The notes under the pieces: generated by a model
The model's input: the letters and a program-made list of their open reading frames with translations, nothing else
What the model was told of the DNA's origin: nothing
The model's database searches: none
Assembly (NCBI GenBank): GCA_964503595.1
Contig: CAZDAM010000051.1
Coordinates: 1-24,975 of the forward strand
Direction of reading: 5' to 3'
From: CAZDAM01 sp964503595
GTDB lineage: Bacteria > Muiribacteriota > UBA6191
Length of the DNA stretch: 24,975 nt
In this document: one piece after another, positions 1-7,311 of the stretch
Layout of the letters: every line of letters starts with the position of its first letter
Numbering within the stretch: position 1 is the first letter of the stretch
Made by a program: the position numbers and the translations under genes

Positions 1-1
1 C

Positions 2-58
2 ACGGTGGAAAATCTGATCACGCTTTGTTTCAGGCATCATGCTCTGGTGCATGAATGA
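2..58 (+). pseudogene. C-terminal scrap of an HNH-endonuclease-like gene
   Basis: The frame starting at base 2 reads an NLITLC..HHALVHE pattern and stops at TGA 56-58. This resembles the end of HNH endonuclease domains (DUF222/HNH type), where a histidine pair and LVHE follow a LC motif. The usual residues after LVHE are missing, and the same frame stays open after the stop, so this may be a decayed copy rather than an intact 3' end. The body of the gene lies outside the window. Only about 18 residues are visible, so the call rests on one short motif. Confidence 0.4.
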
Positions 59-100
59 GTCAAGGGCCAAATCCGTAGCGATGAGATTCAGGGACCTGGA

Positions 101-676
101 ATGGGTGATGACAACATGGGGTGGCTGTCGTATCCTGCCTCAATGAAAACTCTCCAATCCTGCCGTGGTACGACAGACCTGAAAATGGTGAACCGGTCAC
201 TTGCTCTTCTGCTGGTAATGGCAGTGGTGACGGCCTTGGTCAAGCGCACCATGATTGAAAAAACCGGAGGGCAGCATACTCCTGAGCAGGCCATCAAGGC
301 CTTGCAGATTCTTCAGGATCCCGAAAATGATGCGATTCTGCTGGATGGTTTCGGCAGACCGTTCTATCCAGATTCTCAGAACCATATTCTGCGCTCAGCT
401 GGTCAGGATGGCCGCTTTCAAACCAGGGACGACGAGGTTTTTCTGATGTGGAGAGGGGAATGCCCGACGACCGTGAAAGTGTGGGCTAAATCCGCTCTTG
501 GTGCGAATGGATGGAACTTTGAAAGTCTTCCTCAGGGCTGGGGTTTTGATGCCACCAGTTTTTCCCTGAAAGGTGGGCCGTTGACCTGTCCCTTACCAAG
601 GCTTGCCGGTCCGGATGGTATCTGGAAAACCGGGGATGACCTGTTTCGTAACCTTCAGGAAGTCCCCATTTATTGA
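101..676 (+). CDS. Small membrane-anchored protein with GspG-like repeats
   Basis: This is a hypothetical protein of 191 residues from ATG 101, or 163 residues from ATG 185. The 101 start has AGGGA seven bases upstream. The 185 start lacks a good SD but would put the hydrophobic segment (residues 33-48 of the long form) at the very N-terminus, like a membrane anchor. The rest carries two similar motifs, AGQDGRFQTRDD and AGPDGIWKTGDD. These resemble the SAG.DG..GT.DD signature at the C-terminus of type II secretion pseudopilins (GspG), where it often binds calcium. A DGFGRPFYPDS stretch also resembles the GspG DPWG.PY motif. No prepilin-peptidase site is visible, so it is not a normal pseudopilin. 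It ends 31 bp before ispH on the same strand and may share its transcript. The function is unknown. Confidence 0.6.
   Translation: MGDDNMGWLSYPASMKTLQSCRGTTDLKMVNRSLALLLVMAVVTALVKRTMIEKTGGQHTPEQAIKALQILQDPENDAILLDGFGRPFYPDSQNHILRSAGQDGRFQTRDDEVFLMWRGECPTTVKVWAKSALGANGWNFESLPQGWGFDATSFSLKGGPLTCPLPRLAGPDGIWKTGDDLFRNLQEVPIY
125..176. repeat. Inverted repeat with internal direct repeat near the first gene's start
   Basis: CTGTCGTA (125-132) is matched by TACGACAG (169-176), an 8 bp perfect inverted repeat with a 36 nt loop. ATCCTGCC occurs twice between or overlapping the arms (132-139 and 157-164). It lies between the two candidate starts (101 and 185) of the first gene. It could be an RNA structure in a leader if 185 is the true start. 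No function can be assigned. Confidence 0.35.
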
Positions 677-707
677 GTCCTGAAGCGGCTTGGATTATTA
701 TTGCCCT

Positions 708-1631
708 ATGAAAAAACTGGTTCTGGCAAATCCCCGTGGCTTCTGTGCCGGGGTGACTCGGGCAATCGAGATCGTGGAAAGGGCTCTGAAACTGTGGGGA
801 GCCCCTGTATACGTCAAGCATGAGATTGTACACAATCGCCATGTGGTGGACGGACTTCGGGCCAAGGGAGCCATCTTCGTCGAAGAACTTGAGGATGTGC
901 CGGAAGGGGCTCACGTCATTTTTTCGGCGCATGGAGTTCCACCGAGTACCTTTCAGCAGGCAGAAGACAGAAGGCTCATGGTTACGGATGCAACCTGTCC
1001 TCTTGTGACCAAGGTGCATAAGGAATCAGTCCGCTTCGCCAGAGACGAGCACGAAATTCTCTATATCGGACACCGCAATCATGTGGAGGCAATTGGGACT
1101 CAGGGGGTCTCTCCTGATCTCACCACGATTGTTGAAACAGAAGAGGATGCCCGTACGGTTGAGGTCAGAAACCCCGAGAAGGTGGCTGTTCTGACCCAGA
1201 CAACTTTGAGTGTGGATGACACACGGGCCATTCAGGAAATCCTCAGGGAACGGTTTCCTCAGATCAAGGAACCCTCCAAAGGGGATATCTGTTATGCCAC
1301 GACCAATCGGCAGGCTGCCATTCGGACCATCTGTGAAGATGTGGATGCGGTTCTGGTTGTGGGGGCTCAGAATAGTTCCAATTCCAATCGTTTGAAAGAG
1401 GTAGCCGCAAGGACAGGGCGGCCTGCCTGGTTGATTCAGGACGAATCCCAGATTCAGCCGGAATGGCTTGATGGAGTGAACTCCATAGGCATGACCGCGG
1501 GAGCTTCGACTCCGGAAGAACTGGTGAAGCGCTGTATTGACCGCTTGATGGAATTGGGTGTGAACACGATTGAGGAAAGGCAGATCATTCCTGAGAATGT
1601 GACCTTTGGTCTGCCGAAGATGGAAGCATGA
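708..1631 (+). CDS. ispH: 4-hydroxy-3-methylbut-2-enyl diphosphate reductase
   Basis: IspH (LytB) is the [4Fe-4S] enzyme of the last step of the methylerythritol phosphate pathway, turning HMBPP into IPP and DMAPP in the cytosol. The three cluster cysteines are visible at about C13 (RGFCAGV), C97 (DATCPLV) and C195 (DICYATTN). Substrate-binding residues H42 (EIVHN), H75 (SAHG), H125 and E127 (GHRNHVEAIG) and the TQTTLS motif are also present. Length from ATG 708 is 307 residues, normal for the family. An in-frame TTG at 690 would add six residues, but 708 gives the typical MKK-LANPRGFC start. The stop overlaps the ATG of the next gene (ATGA), so the acyltransferase-PfaD gene is probably translationally coupled to it. 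The identification is secure. Confidence 0.96.
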   Translation: MKKLVLANPRGFCAGVTRAIEIVERALKLWGAPVYVKHEIVHNRHVVDGLRAKGAIFVEELEDVPEGAHVIFSAHGVPPSTFQQAEDRRLMVTDATCPLVTKVHKESVRFARDEHEILYIGHRNHVEAIGTQGVSPDLTTIVETEEDARTVEVRNPEKVAVLTQTTLSVDDTRAIQEILRERFPQIKEPSKGDICYATTNRQAAIRTICEDVDAVLVVGAQNSSNSNRLKEVAARTGRPAWLIQDESQIQPEWLDGVNSIGMTAGASTPEELVKRCIDRLMELGVNTIEERQIIPENVTFGLPKMEA

Positions 1632-3748
1632 AGCATCAGGACAAGGATTGGGAAGGCGTTCCCGAAGAATATCGCAATATCAGTTCCGATTCATTGAGAT
1701 TCAAAGTGGCGTGGCTTCTGCAGCGCTTTGTTCTTTTTCCGGCATTTGGGTTTTACACCCGGTTTTTGAACAAAACGGAATTCATTGGACTGGAAAACCT
1801 GGATGAACTGAAAGGCAAGACCTTTCTTGTATGCCCCAATCATACTTCCAGCTGGGATATCTGGTCGGCATTCGAGGTGGGTTTCAAGGCCCAGAAGGGC
1901 TTTTTCGCCAGCAATGCCTATATGTGTGGACTCGGTGCCATTGAAAGGCTTGGCAACAGCTTTACCCGCTGGTTTGCCACCGCTGCGGGCGTATTGGCGG
2001 TCAACCGTAAGAAGGGGCTTGATCAATGGGCTCTTCAGGATGTGGATCGACTGCTTCGCGAGCGCAAGAAAGATCTGGCCTGCCTGATTTATCCTGAAGG
2101 GACCCGTTCCCGAACCGGTCGTCTGGCCCGTACCTACAAAGCCGGAGCCGGATGGCTTCAGGCTGTGCATCAGGTACCGGTTGTGCCCGTGTATCAGATG
2201 CATTACAACAATCTGCCCGGTTTTGGCCGCAAGCTGAAAATTGTGATTGGCAAGCCCATGTATTTTGAAGAATACGCAGAAAAGAAGGATTCCCCGACCA
2301 CCTGGATTGCCATTACCGGCAAAATCATGGATGAACTGCGAAGGATGGAAGAAATCCATAACCCGCTTTCCGAAGAGGATCGGGCCGAAATGCAGGCTGT
2401 GAAAGATAGTCTGGCGCGGGATATGCGGCCCAGATTCCCTGAAGCTGCCCAGTCCTTCTGCAAGGATATGGGACTGAAGCTTCCTGTTCTGGGAGTCCTG
2501 CCTCTGGGCCTGAAATTCAGGGATCGATTACCCCATGAACTGGGTGAGAAAGGCATGCTTGGATTTGCCTCCACGGCCTGGAGTTCCCGCGATCGCCTGA
2601 ATCGTCTTATGGATGAAATGGCCGAACTCAAACATCCCTGGGGTGTGGAGTGGTTTCATAATTCCTGGCAGAATGAAGCCCAGCGAATGACCCGTATGGA
2701 AGAGATTGCAGGCAAGGCCCCGGCGATTCTGGTTCGCTCCTGCCCGGCCCCCAGTCCTGAAGTGGTGCTGGCACGCCTCAGAGGGATCACCGAGAATCGT
2801 GCTTCCAAGGTATTTGTGAGGGTCAGCCTGCCAGAAACAGCGGCACTTTTCAGCCAGCCGGCACCCCAGAGCATGGTGGAAGAACTCCTGAAGTCTGCTC
2901 GCCTGACCGAGGCTGAAGCCCAGCGCGCAAGCTCCATCCCTCTGGCCACTCATATCGTGGTGGATGGAGGAGCGGAATCCCGGGATCTGATGACACTTCT
3001 TCCGGCAATTCGTCGGGTATGTAAAGGAGATCGGATCAGGATCGGGATTGCCGGTTCCGTGGGAACTCCAGATGCTCTGGAAGGAGTTCTGGCCATGGGA
3101 GCCAGCTTTGTCCTCTTTGAGAATGTCTTCCAGGCTCTGGAAGGCTCAAGTCTTGGTAGCCGTGCTCAGGATATGGTCCACAAGATGCGCATTTCTGATG
3201 TGCAGAAATCGTGGTTTCCCGAAGGCTATGAATTTCAGCTGAAGGAAGATACGGTTCGGGCAGGAACGCTTTACTGCCGCCGGGCCGAGCGTCTTCATGA
3301 AATCCTGGCTTCCGTGAATCTTGTGGAAGAGCTGGAAGCCTCTCAGATCAAGGAACTTCAGGACAGATACTTTCAGGGAAAAGAACTGGAATCAGTGCTG
3401 GAAGAAGCTCAAAAAACCCTGCAACCCTATTTCCCGGATCTTTGTGAAGCAGCTCGGGATTCTGATGGTCTTCGCAGGCTGAACCTCATTGCGATTTACT
3501 GGATTTTCTCCCGTCTTGAAGATGCCGAGTCCGAAGAACCCAGGGATCCGATGAATCTTCTGATTCGGGGAGATGGTGCACTGGCCAATCTGGTTCAGTG
3601 GATGAAATCAGCCCCGGCATTCAACCGCCTGCCTACCGAACCCGCTCAGCTTCTGGAACGCCTGTGTCGCGAAGCGGGACTGGAGCCTCTTCAGAAAGAG
3701 GTTTCAGGTATGCTTGAGCGCGTGAGCGAAGGATTGAAACAGTCGTGA
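1628..3748 (+). CDS. PlsC acyltransferase fused to a PfaD-like domain
   Basis: This 706-residue protein has two parts. Residues about 45-245 form a PlsC/AGPAT acyltransferase, with the catalytic NHTSSWD (H72, D77) and the YPEGTRS substrate motif (155-161). PlsC enzymes put an acyl chain on 1-acylglycerol-3-phosphate at the membrane. Residues about 285-685 follow PfaD, the flavin enoyl reductase of PUFA synthases, through KVFVRVSLPETAALF (394-408), GIAGSVGTPDA (473-483) and VRAGTLYCRRAERLHEI (543-559). The C-terminal pattern IYWIFSRL...LIRGDGALANLVQW is also typical of PfaD. The usual GGHTDN loop is replaced by GGAESRD (447-453), losing the histidine, and the N-terminal glycine-rich flavin segment is poorly kept. 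The domain may therefore be non-catalytic or altered. The ATG overlaps the ispH stop. The PlsC part is certain; the PfaD homology is strong by pattern but was not searched. Confidence 0.85.
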   Translation: MKHQDKDWEGVPEEYRNISSDSLRFKVAWLLQRFVLFPAFGFYTRFLNKTEFIGLENLDELKGKTFLVCPNHTSSWDIWSAFEVGFKAQKGFFASNAYMCGLGAIERLGNSFTRWFATAAGVLAVNRKKGLDQWALQDVDRLLRERKKDLACLIYPEGTRSRTGRLARTYKAGAGWLQAVHQVPVVPVYQMHYNNLPGFGRKLKIVIGKPMYFEEYAEKKDSPTTWIAITGKIMDELRRMEEIHNPLSEEDRAEMQAVKDSLARDMRPRFPEAAQSFCKDMGLKLPVLGVLPLGLKFRDRLPHELGEKGMLGFASTAWSSRDRLNRLMDEMAELKHPWGVEWFHNSWQNEAQRMTRMEEIAGKAPAILVRSCPAPSPEVVLARLRGITENRASKVFVRVSLPETAALFSQPAPQSMVEELLKSARLTEAEAQRASSIPLATHIVVDGGAESRDLMTLLPAIRRVCKGDRIRIGIAGSVGTPDALEGVLAMGASFVLFENVFQALEGSSLGSRAQDMVHKMRISDVQKSWFPEGYEFQLKEDTVRAGTLYCRRAERLHEILASVNLVEELEASQIKELQDRYFQGKELESVLEEAQKTLQPYFPDLCEAARDSDGLRRLNLIAIYWIFSRLEDAESEEPRDPMNLLIRGDGALANLVQWMKSAPAFNRLPTEPAQLLERLCREAGLEPLQKEVSGMLERVSEGLKQS

Positions 3749-4110
3749 AATTTTTTCTGCCTGCTGGTGCTCTGGGAATGCTTCTTGGGGTTGCCCTGGG
3801 TGCCTTTGCAGCCCATGGTCTCAAAGGAAAGCTGAGTGAGCAGTCTCTGGCCGTTTTTCAGACCGGGGTGCACTATCAGTTCCTGCACAGTCTGGGCCTT
3901 CTGTTTTTGGGGCTTGCCTTTCGAAATGGCCTGTCCGATCCACTACTCAAGTATGCCGGTATCTGTTTTCTGATCGGTATCCTGTTTTTCTCCGGAAGTC
4001 TTTACTGGCTTGCCAACAGCGGGCCCCGATGGCTTGGTCCGATCACCCCGCTGGGCGGAACCCTCTTCCTGATTGGCTGGGGTCTGGTGGCCTGGTACGG
4101 CATGCGCTGA
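3745..4110 (+). CDS. DUF423 (YgdD/YwdK-type) small membrane protein
   Basis: This 121-residue protein is almost entirely hydrophobic, with about four membrane segments. It carries the family signature LGAFAAHGLK near residues 18-27, then FQTGVHYQFLHSLGLL (38-53) and ITPLGGTLFLIGW towards the end. These match DUF423, a widespread inner-membrane family of unknown function and about this length. It starts with GTG at 3745, which overlaps the TGA of the upstream acyltransferase gene (GTGA), indicating translational coupling. It is the last gene of the rightward group and is convergent with the AlbA-domain gene 41 bp further on. No clear intrinsic terminator is visible in that gap. The family call is firm; the biological role is not known. 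Confidence 0.9.
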   Translation: MKFFLPAGALGMLLGVALGAFAAHGLKGKLSEQSLAVFQTGVHYQFLHSLGLLFLGLAFRNGLSDPLLKYAGICFLIGILFFSGSLYWLANSGPRWLGPITPLGGTLFLIGWGLVAWYGMR

Positions 4111-4151
4111 AAAGCTCAGGCATTTCCAGTTTCAACATTAATACAGAGGAA

Positions 4152-5615
4152 TCACTTTTGGCTGGCCGTATCAGACAGGTATCGAAGGCCTTTTTCAGTA
4201 AGCCTGTATTTCTGTAGTCGGCTTTTCGGTTTATCGGGAATGGTCAGCTCAATGAGTCCCAGGGCAATTGCTGGTTGCAGATAGGCTTTTCTTACATGCT
4301 CAGCGTTTCTAAGACCCAGAAGCTTCTGGATTTCCTGCCTGAGAAGTTCCTTATCCATGACATTCAGGAGGCGCCCGACTTCCGTGGTGACTTCCGTGGT
4401 GACTTCCGTGGTGACTTCCGTGGTGACGGGGGAAGAGGCAAGGGTGCGCGACTGCTGTTCGGTCAAAGGGGGAATGGGTTTCAGATAAACCGTGAACCGT
4501 ACCCTTAGGCCGATTTCTTCAATGGTGGCAAGCGGCAGATTCTGTTCTGAGATTCGGCGAAAAATCCCCGGGATTCCACTTCCCCACTGTTCGATCAGAT
4601 CAAGCTCTTTGAAAACCCGGGCGATAACAGGATTACGGATTTTGGAGATGCCCTGTTTCATGTCTTCAACGGTCATACCGGGAAGAAGAAGGCCAGGGCT
4701 GTCCACTTCGATACGATCGTCAAAAAATGCAATTCGGATGGGACTGCCTTTCTGCGAATAGTCAGTATGAACCAGGGCATTGATTACGACTTCGCGCAGA
4801 ATATCAATGGGAATACTCCATAAGTCCTTACGACGGATATCTGAAAAATCCGCTCCCCGCATCGCATGTTTTTTCAGGAACAGCATGATTTCATCCACAG
4901 CCTTTGGCAGGGAGATATCGATATCAATGTGATCAAAGATATTGTCTTTGTTGTTGCCCATAAAGCGGCCACATTGAATCCAGGCATCATCAAAGTGAAA
5001 CCTGCGATTTCTTCCATAAAGCAGCATAGCGCCTTGAGTTGGAACGAGTTTGCCCTGTTCGGGAATCAGTAGTTTCAGACTTTGAAGGGAGGAGCCGTTT
5101 CGAAATTTGTCTCCAAAATCCATTTGAATCTGTTCCAGATCCAGATTTTCCTTGGTCAGATGAGGCATGGGCAGAGCATCAAAACTGATTCCTGAAATAC
5201 CCCGCTGAAGCTCCGAAATCAATTGAATGTCTGCCTGGCGATTGGTGGAGCCAAGCCTGACATAGACCCCGTTTTCCATTCCTTCAGATTTCAGATAGTG
5301 GGGCCGGGTACCACTCAGGAAAACTTCAATCACAAGGACGGTCTTCCCCTGGAGTGTGGTCATTTCGATGTTTGGAACCAGTCGAGGAGCAATGGAATCC
5401 GAAATCAGATTACAGATACGTTCTTCTTCATCCAGAGGGTTTTTGACACCGATGATTTGACGATCATTGGTAACCCCTAGAACAATCCGACCCCCGGAAG
5501 AATTGGCAAAAGCTACCAGCGTTTTCAGAAATGGTTTGGGAGAAGAGAGGTCCTGTTTGAATTCGAGGGTCTTTCCTTCCGGCTGGTGAAGGATTTCTTG
5601 GGTGAAAGGGGTCAA
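4152..5615 (-). CDS. AlbA/Schlafen-domain ATPase-like transcriptional regulator
   Basis: This 487-residue protein belongs to the RecG-related/AlbA_2 group often annotated as putative transcriptional regulator or ATP-dependent helicase-like. Residues 12-130 form the AlbA_2 (Schlafen) domain (EGKTLEFKQDLS, FANSSGGRIVLGV). Residues about 272-365 form a GHKL-type ATPase-like domain (LREVVINALVHTDY, GSGIPGIFRRI). Residues about 418-487 look like a winged helix. Between the last two lies a VTTE repeat linker (397-413). It starts with TTG at 5615, supported by GGAG eight bases upstream, and begins 16 bp after the thioesterase gene on the same strand, so the two are probably co-transcribed. Members are common in accessory regions and sometimes linked to phage or stress responses. 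The target is unknown. Confidence 0.85.
   Translation of the reverse strand: MTPFTQEILHQPEGKTLEFKQDLSSPKPFLKTLVAFANSSGGRIVLGVTNDRQIIGVKNPLDEEERICNLISDSIAPRLVPNIEMTTLQGKTVLVIEVFLSGTRPHYLKSEGMENGVYVRLGSTNRQADIQLISELQRGISGISFDALPMPHLTKENLDLEQIQMDFGDKFRNGSSLQSLKLLIPEQGKLVPTQGAMLLYGRNRRFHFDDAWIQCGRFMGNNKDNIFDHIDIDISLPKAVDEIMLFLKKHAMRGADFSDIRRKDLWSIPIDILREVVINALVHTDYSQKGSPIRIAFFDDRIEVDSPGLLLPGMTVEDMKQGISKIRNPVIARVFKELDLIEQWGSGIPGIFRRISEQNLPLATIEEIGLRVRFTVYLKPIPPLTEQQSRTLASSPVTTEVTTEVTTEVTTEVGRLLNVMDKELLRQEIQKLLGLRNAEHVRKAYLQPAIALGLIELTIPDKPKSRLQKYRLTEKGLRYLSDTASQK
4377..4424. repeat. Four tandem copies of a 12-bp coding repeat
   Basis: GACTTCCGTGGT is repeated four times without change and encodes TTEV on the minus strand. 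It sits in the linker between the ATPase-like and winged-helix domains of the regulator. Because the unit is a multiple of three, copy changes would alter linker length without a frameshift. Similar TTEV runs are known in this protein family. Confidence 0.95.
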
Positions 5616-5631
5616 GTTGGAATCTCCAGTT

Positions 5632-6084
5632 CTAGGAAAGTGGGTTAGCTGGAAAATCTACCATGTAATTTCCCAGAAACTCCCGTGCCTCCCCGGATAG
5701 AGGACTGGATTTTCTGGTGGTTTCATCCATCTGCACAATCACGGTTCTGGCTTTGGCCACACATTTTCTATTCTGAAAGACTTCCTGATAAATGTGAAGA
5801 GAGCTGTTTCCGATTCGGGTCACTCCAGTTCCGATATCAACCTTGCCGGGCCAGCGAATTTCCCCCACCAGATCAAGATTGAGATTGGCAATGACAAAGG
5901 AACCGTTTTCCGAAGTCAGGGGCTGCTCTGGATGAAGAAGCAGTTCGGCTCGGCCAGTCTCCAAAAATGTGGAGAAAACGGCATTGTTCACATGTCCCTG
6001 CCGATCGGTATCGGCATACCGAATTTTGTCATAGCTCTGGAAAGGGAAGTCTGAAAGGTTCTGAGATGGGGGTTGTGTTGTCAT
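5632..6084 (-). CDS. Acyl-CoA thioesterase, 4HBT hotdog family
   Basis: This 150-residue hotdog-fold protein has the 4-hydroxybenzoyl-CoA thioesterase/YbgC-type signature RYADTDRQGHVNN (residues 22-34), which carries the catalytic aspartate (D27 or D25). It is followed by the helix FSTFLETGRAELL. The second half (LNLDLVGEIRWPGKVDIGTGV) is the usual hotdog strand pattern. Such enzymes hydrolyse acyl-CoA thioesters in the cytosol, but the substrate cannot be told from sequence. The ATG at 6084 has no obvious SD. The gene ends 16 bp before the TTG of the AlbA-domain regulator, so they likely form a two-gene unit. A link to the lipid synthase further along is possible but not shown. Confidence 0.88.
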   Translation of the reverse strand: MTTQPPSQNLSDFPFQSYDKIRYADTDRQGHVNNAVFSTFLETGRAELLLHPEQPLTSENGSFVIANLNLDLVGEIRWPGKVDIGTGVTRIGNSSLHIYQEVFQNRKCVAKARTVIVQMDETTRKSSPLSGEAREFLGNYMVDFPANPLS

Positions 6085-6448
6085 GTTGCTATTTTAGCCG
6101 ATACGAAGCCCCACTGGAATTTGATTCAATGACTTTGGAATGGACCAGAGGCCTAGCGTAGAGAGCAAATAGCTTGGAGATCCTACCAGATCAAATTGTC
6201 CTGATCACTAGGTAGGCATCGATATGGGACACAAGAGATTCTTGTTCGGCCTGAAAATCAAAGCAAGGTGGGGTGGGGGAGCTTGATTTCATGATGGCTG
6301 ATGCGGCCAAGTCATCAAAAATGGGGAAGTGCTTCAGTGGCATGTGATCAGGCTTTCATGTCTTGCTGGGGTATGAGAAGCGGTGATCCATCCATGAAAA
6401 CTTTATAAAATACTTTTATCGTACACAATTTTTGTGTATATTTAGTCC
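6085..6448. other. Intergenic region between the thioesterase gene and hicAB
   Basis: No convincing ORF is visible in these 364 bp. It must hold the leftward promoter of the thioesterase gene and the rightward promoter of hicAB. An imperfect hairpin is present at 6183-6215 (CTACC/GGTAG outer arms, GATCA/TGATC inner arms). The right end becomes AT-rich and carries the hicAB operator-like palindrome. I see no transposase remnant, tRNA or direct repeat marking an insertion. Confidence 0.6.
6411..6442 (+). promoter_or_regulatory. Probable hicAB promoter/operator palindrome
   Basis: TACACAA (6422-6428) and TTGTGTA (6432-6438) form a perfect 7 bp inverted repeat with a TTT centre. It overlaps TATATT (6437-6442), a possible -10 box placed just before the hicA ATG at 6449. 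A weak -35-like TTTTAT lies at 6414-6419. HicB proteins with ribbon-helix-helix domains commonly repress their own operon by binding such palindromes. The palindrome is seen directly; its role is inferred. Confidence 0.6.
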
Positions 6449-6631
6449 ATGGACAGCAAAACAATCCTCAAAATCCTAAAGGCAGACGGTTGGTATAAGT
6501 ACGCACAGGAAGGGAGCCATATTCAACTCATTCATCCAACCAAAAAGGGAAAAGTAACTGTCCCTCATCCTAGAAAAGACTTGAAGAAAGGTACTGAAAA
6601 CTCAATTTTGAAACAGGCCGGACTGAAGTAA
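6449..6631 (+). CDS. hicA: HicA mRNA interferase toxin
   Basis: HicA is the small RNA-cleaving toxin of type II HicAB modules. This 60-residue protein has the double-stranded RNA-binding-like fold pattern: LKILKADGWY, then the catalytic histidine in EGSHIQLIHP (H24), then KGKVTVPHP and a C-terminal KGTENSILKQAGL. Length is typical. ATG 6449 is the obvious start but has no SD, so translation may be weak or near-leaderless. The antitoxin gene follows 13 bp downstream. The toxin-first order is usual for HicAB. All key residues are present, so it appears intact. Confidence 0.93.
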   Translation: MDSKTILKILKADGWYKYAQEGSHIQLIHPTKKGKVTVPHPRKDLKKGTENSILKQAGLK

Positions 6632-6644
6632 GAGAGGAGTGAAC

Positions 6645-7082
6645 ATGGCAACTTATTTTTGCAGACTATATCCACAGCACGGAGGCTATACCGTCCTTTT
6701 TCCTGACTTTCCCGGGTGCATCACTGAGGGAGACTCTTTGAAAGAGGCTATTTCAATGGCAGAAGAAGCCCTGGCATTTCATATCAAATGCCTAAAAGAG
6801 CAGGGGGATGATATTCCTGATCCAAGGCCTCTGGAGCTTGTCGTGGGAGATGGGAAAGATGAGGATGGAGAGCCATTTGTCGCATTCGGTATTGAACATA
6901 AATCGACCGCACTGAAACGGAAGCGAATCAATATCAATATCCGGGAAGATCATCTGGACGAAATCGATAAGGCTGCTGAAGAGGCTGGAATGACCAGGTC
7001 AGGGTTTCTTGTTCTCTGCGCCCAAGCCAAGATCCAAAATGACTCTGATATAAGTCAACAAGAGTCAAAGAAAAAAAAATAA
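6645..7082 (+). CDS. hicB: HicB antitoxin with ribbon-helix-helix domain
   Basis: This 145-residue protein has an N-terminal HicB domain (residues about 5-60: GGYTVLFPDFPGC, EGDSLKEAISMAEEAL), which neutralises HicA. A C-terminal ribbon-helix-helix DNA-binding segment follows (about 90-130: ALKRKRININIREDHLDEID, SGFLVLCAQ). I chose ATG 6645 rather than GTG 6639 because AGAGAGGAG lies just upstream of the ATG. The tail is lysine-rich and encoded by a nine-A run (7071-7079). A 7 bp inverted repeat (7040-7046 and 7061-7067) lies in the last codons but has no U-run after it. It likely autoregulates hicAB through the upstream palindrome. Confidence 0.92.
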   Translation: MATYFCRLYPQHGGYTVLFPDFPGCITEGDSLKEAISMAEEALAFHIKCLKEQGDDIPDPRPLELVVGDGKDEDGEPFVAFGIEHKSTALKRKRININIREDHLDEIDKAAEEAGMTRSGFLVLCAQAKIQNDSDISQQESKKKK

Positions 7083-7146
7083 CGTCCCAGTATTGTTGTC
7101 TTGGCATTCTCTCGTGTTTGATCAGAACCACCGGAAGGAGGAACCG

Positions 7147-7311
7147 ATGCACTTGATTTGGATTTATGGAATTGTGCTCGCCGGGGAATTGATGGACGTT
7201 TTTAAGGACTGCCGCAAGGCGATTGTGGATGAACCTGCCCCGCAGGACTGCTTTGTTCTGGAGGTTCGCGGCGAATCAATGATCACAGATGTACAAACAC
7301 CTATGGTCTGA
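7147..7311 (+). pseudogene. LexA/S24 peptidase fragment
   Basis: This 54-residue ORF reads WIYGIVLAGELMDVF and FVLEVRGESMITD, matching the part of LexA/UmuD-type S24 peptidases that runs from the Ala-Gly autocleavage site (A12-G13) to the nucleophilic serine (S44). The DNA-binding domain before it and the catalytic lysine after it are both missing, so it cannot be a working LexA repressor. A strong SD (AAGGAGG, 7135-7141) sits five bases before the ATG. It could therefore be translated as a mini-protein, but a broken remnant is more likely. It lies between hicB and the truncated minus-strand gene, at a probable rearrangement joint. Confidence 0.6.

Noticed and set aside
4377..4424. CRISPR array
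   Set aside because: The 12-bp units are contiguous, without spacers, and encode a TTEV linker in frame.
7040..7080. Intrinsic terminator after hicB
   Set aside because: The 7 bp inverted repeat is followed by A rather than T on the plus strand; on the minus strand the T-run precedes the stem.
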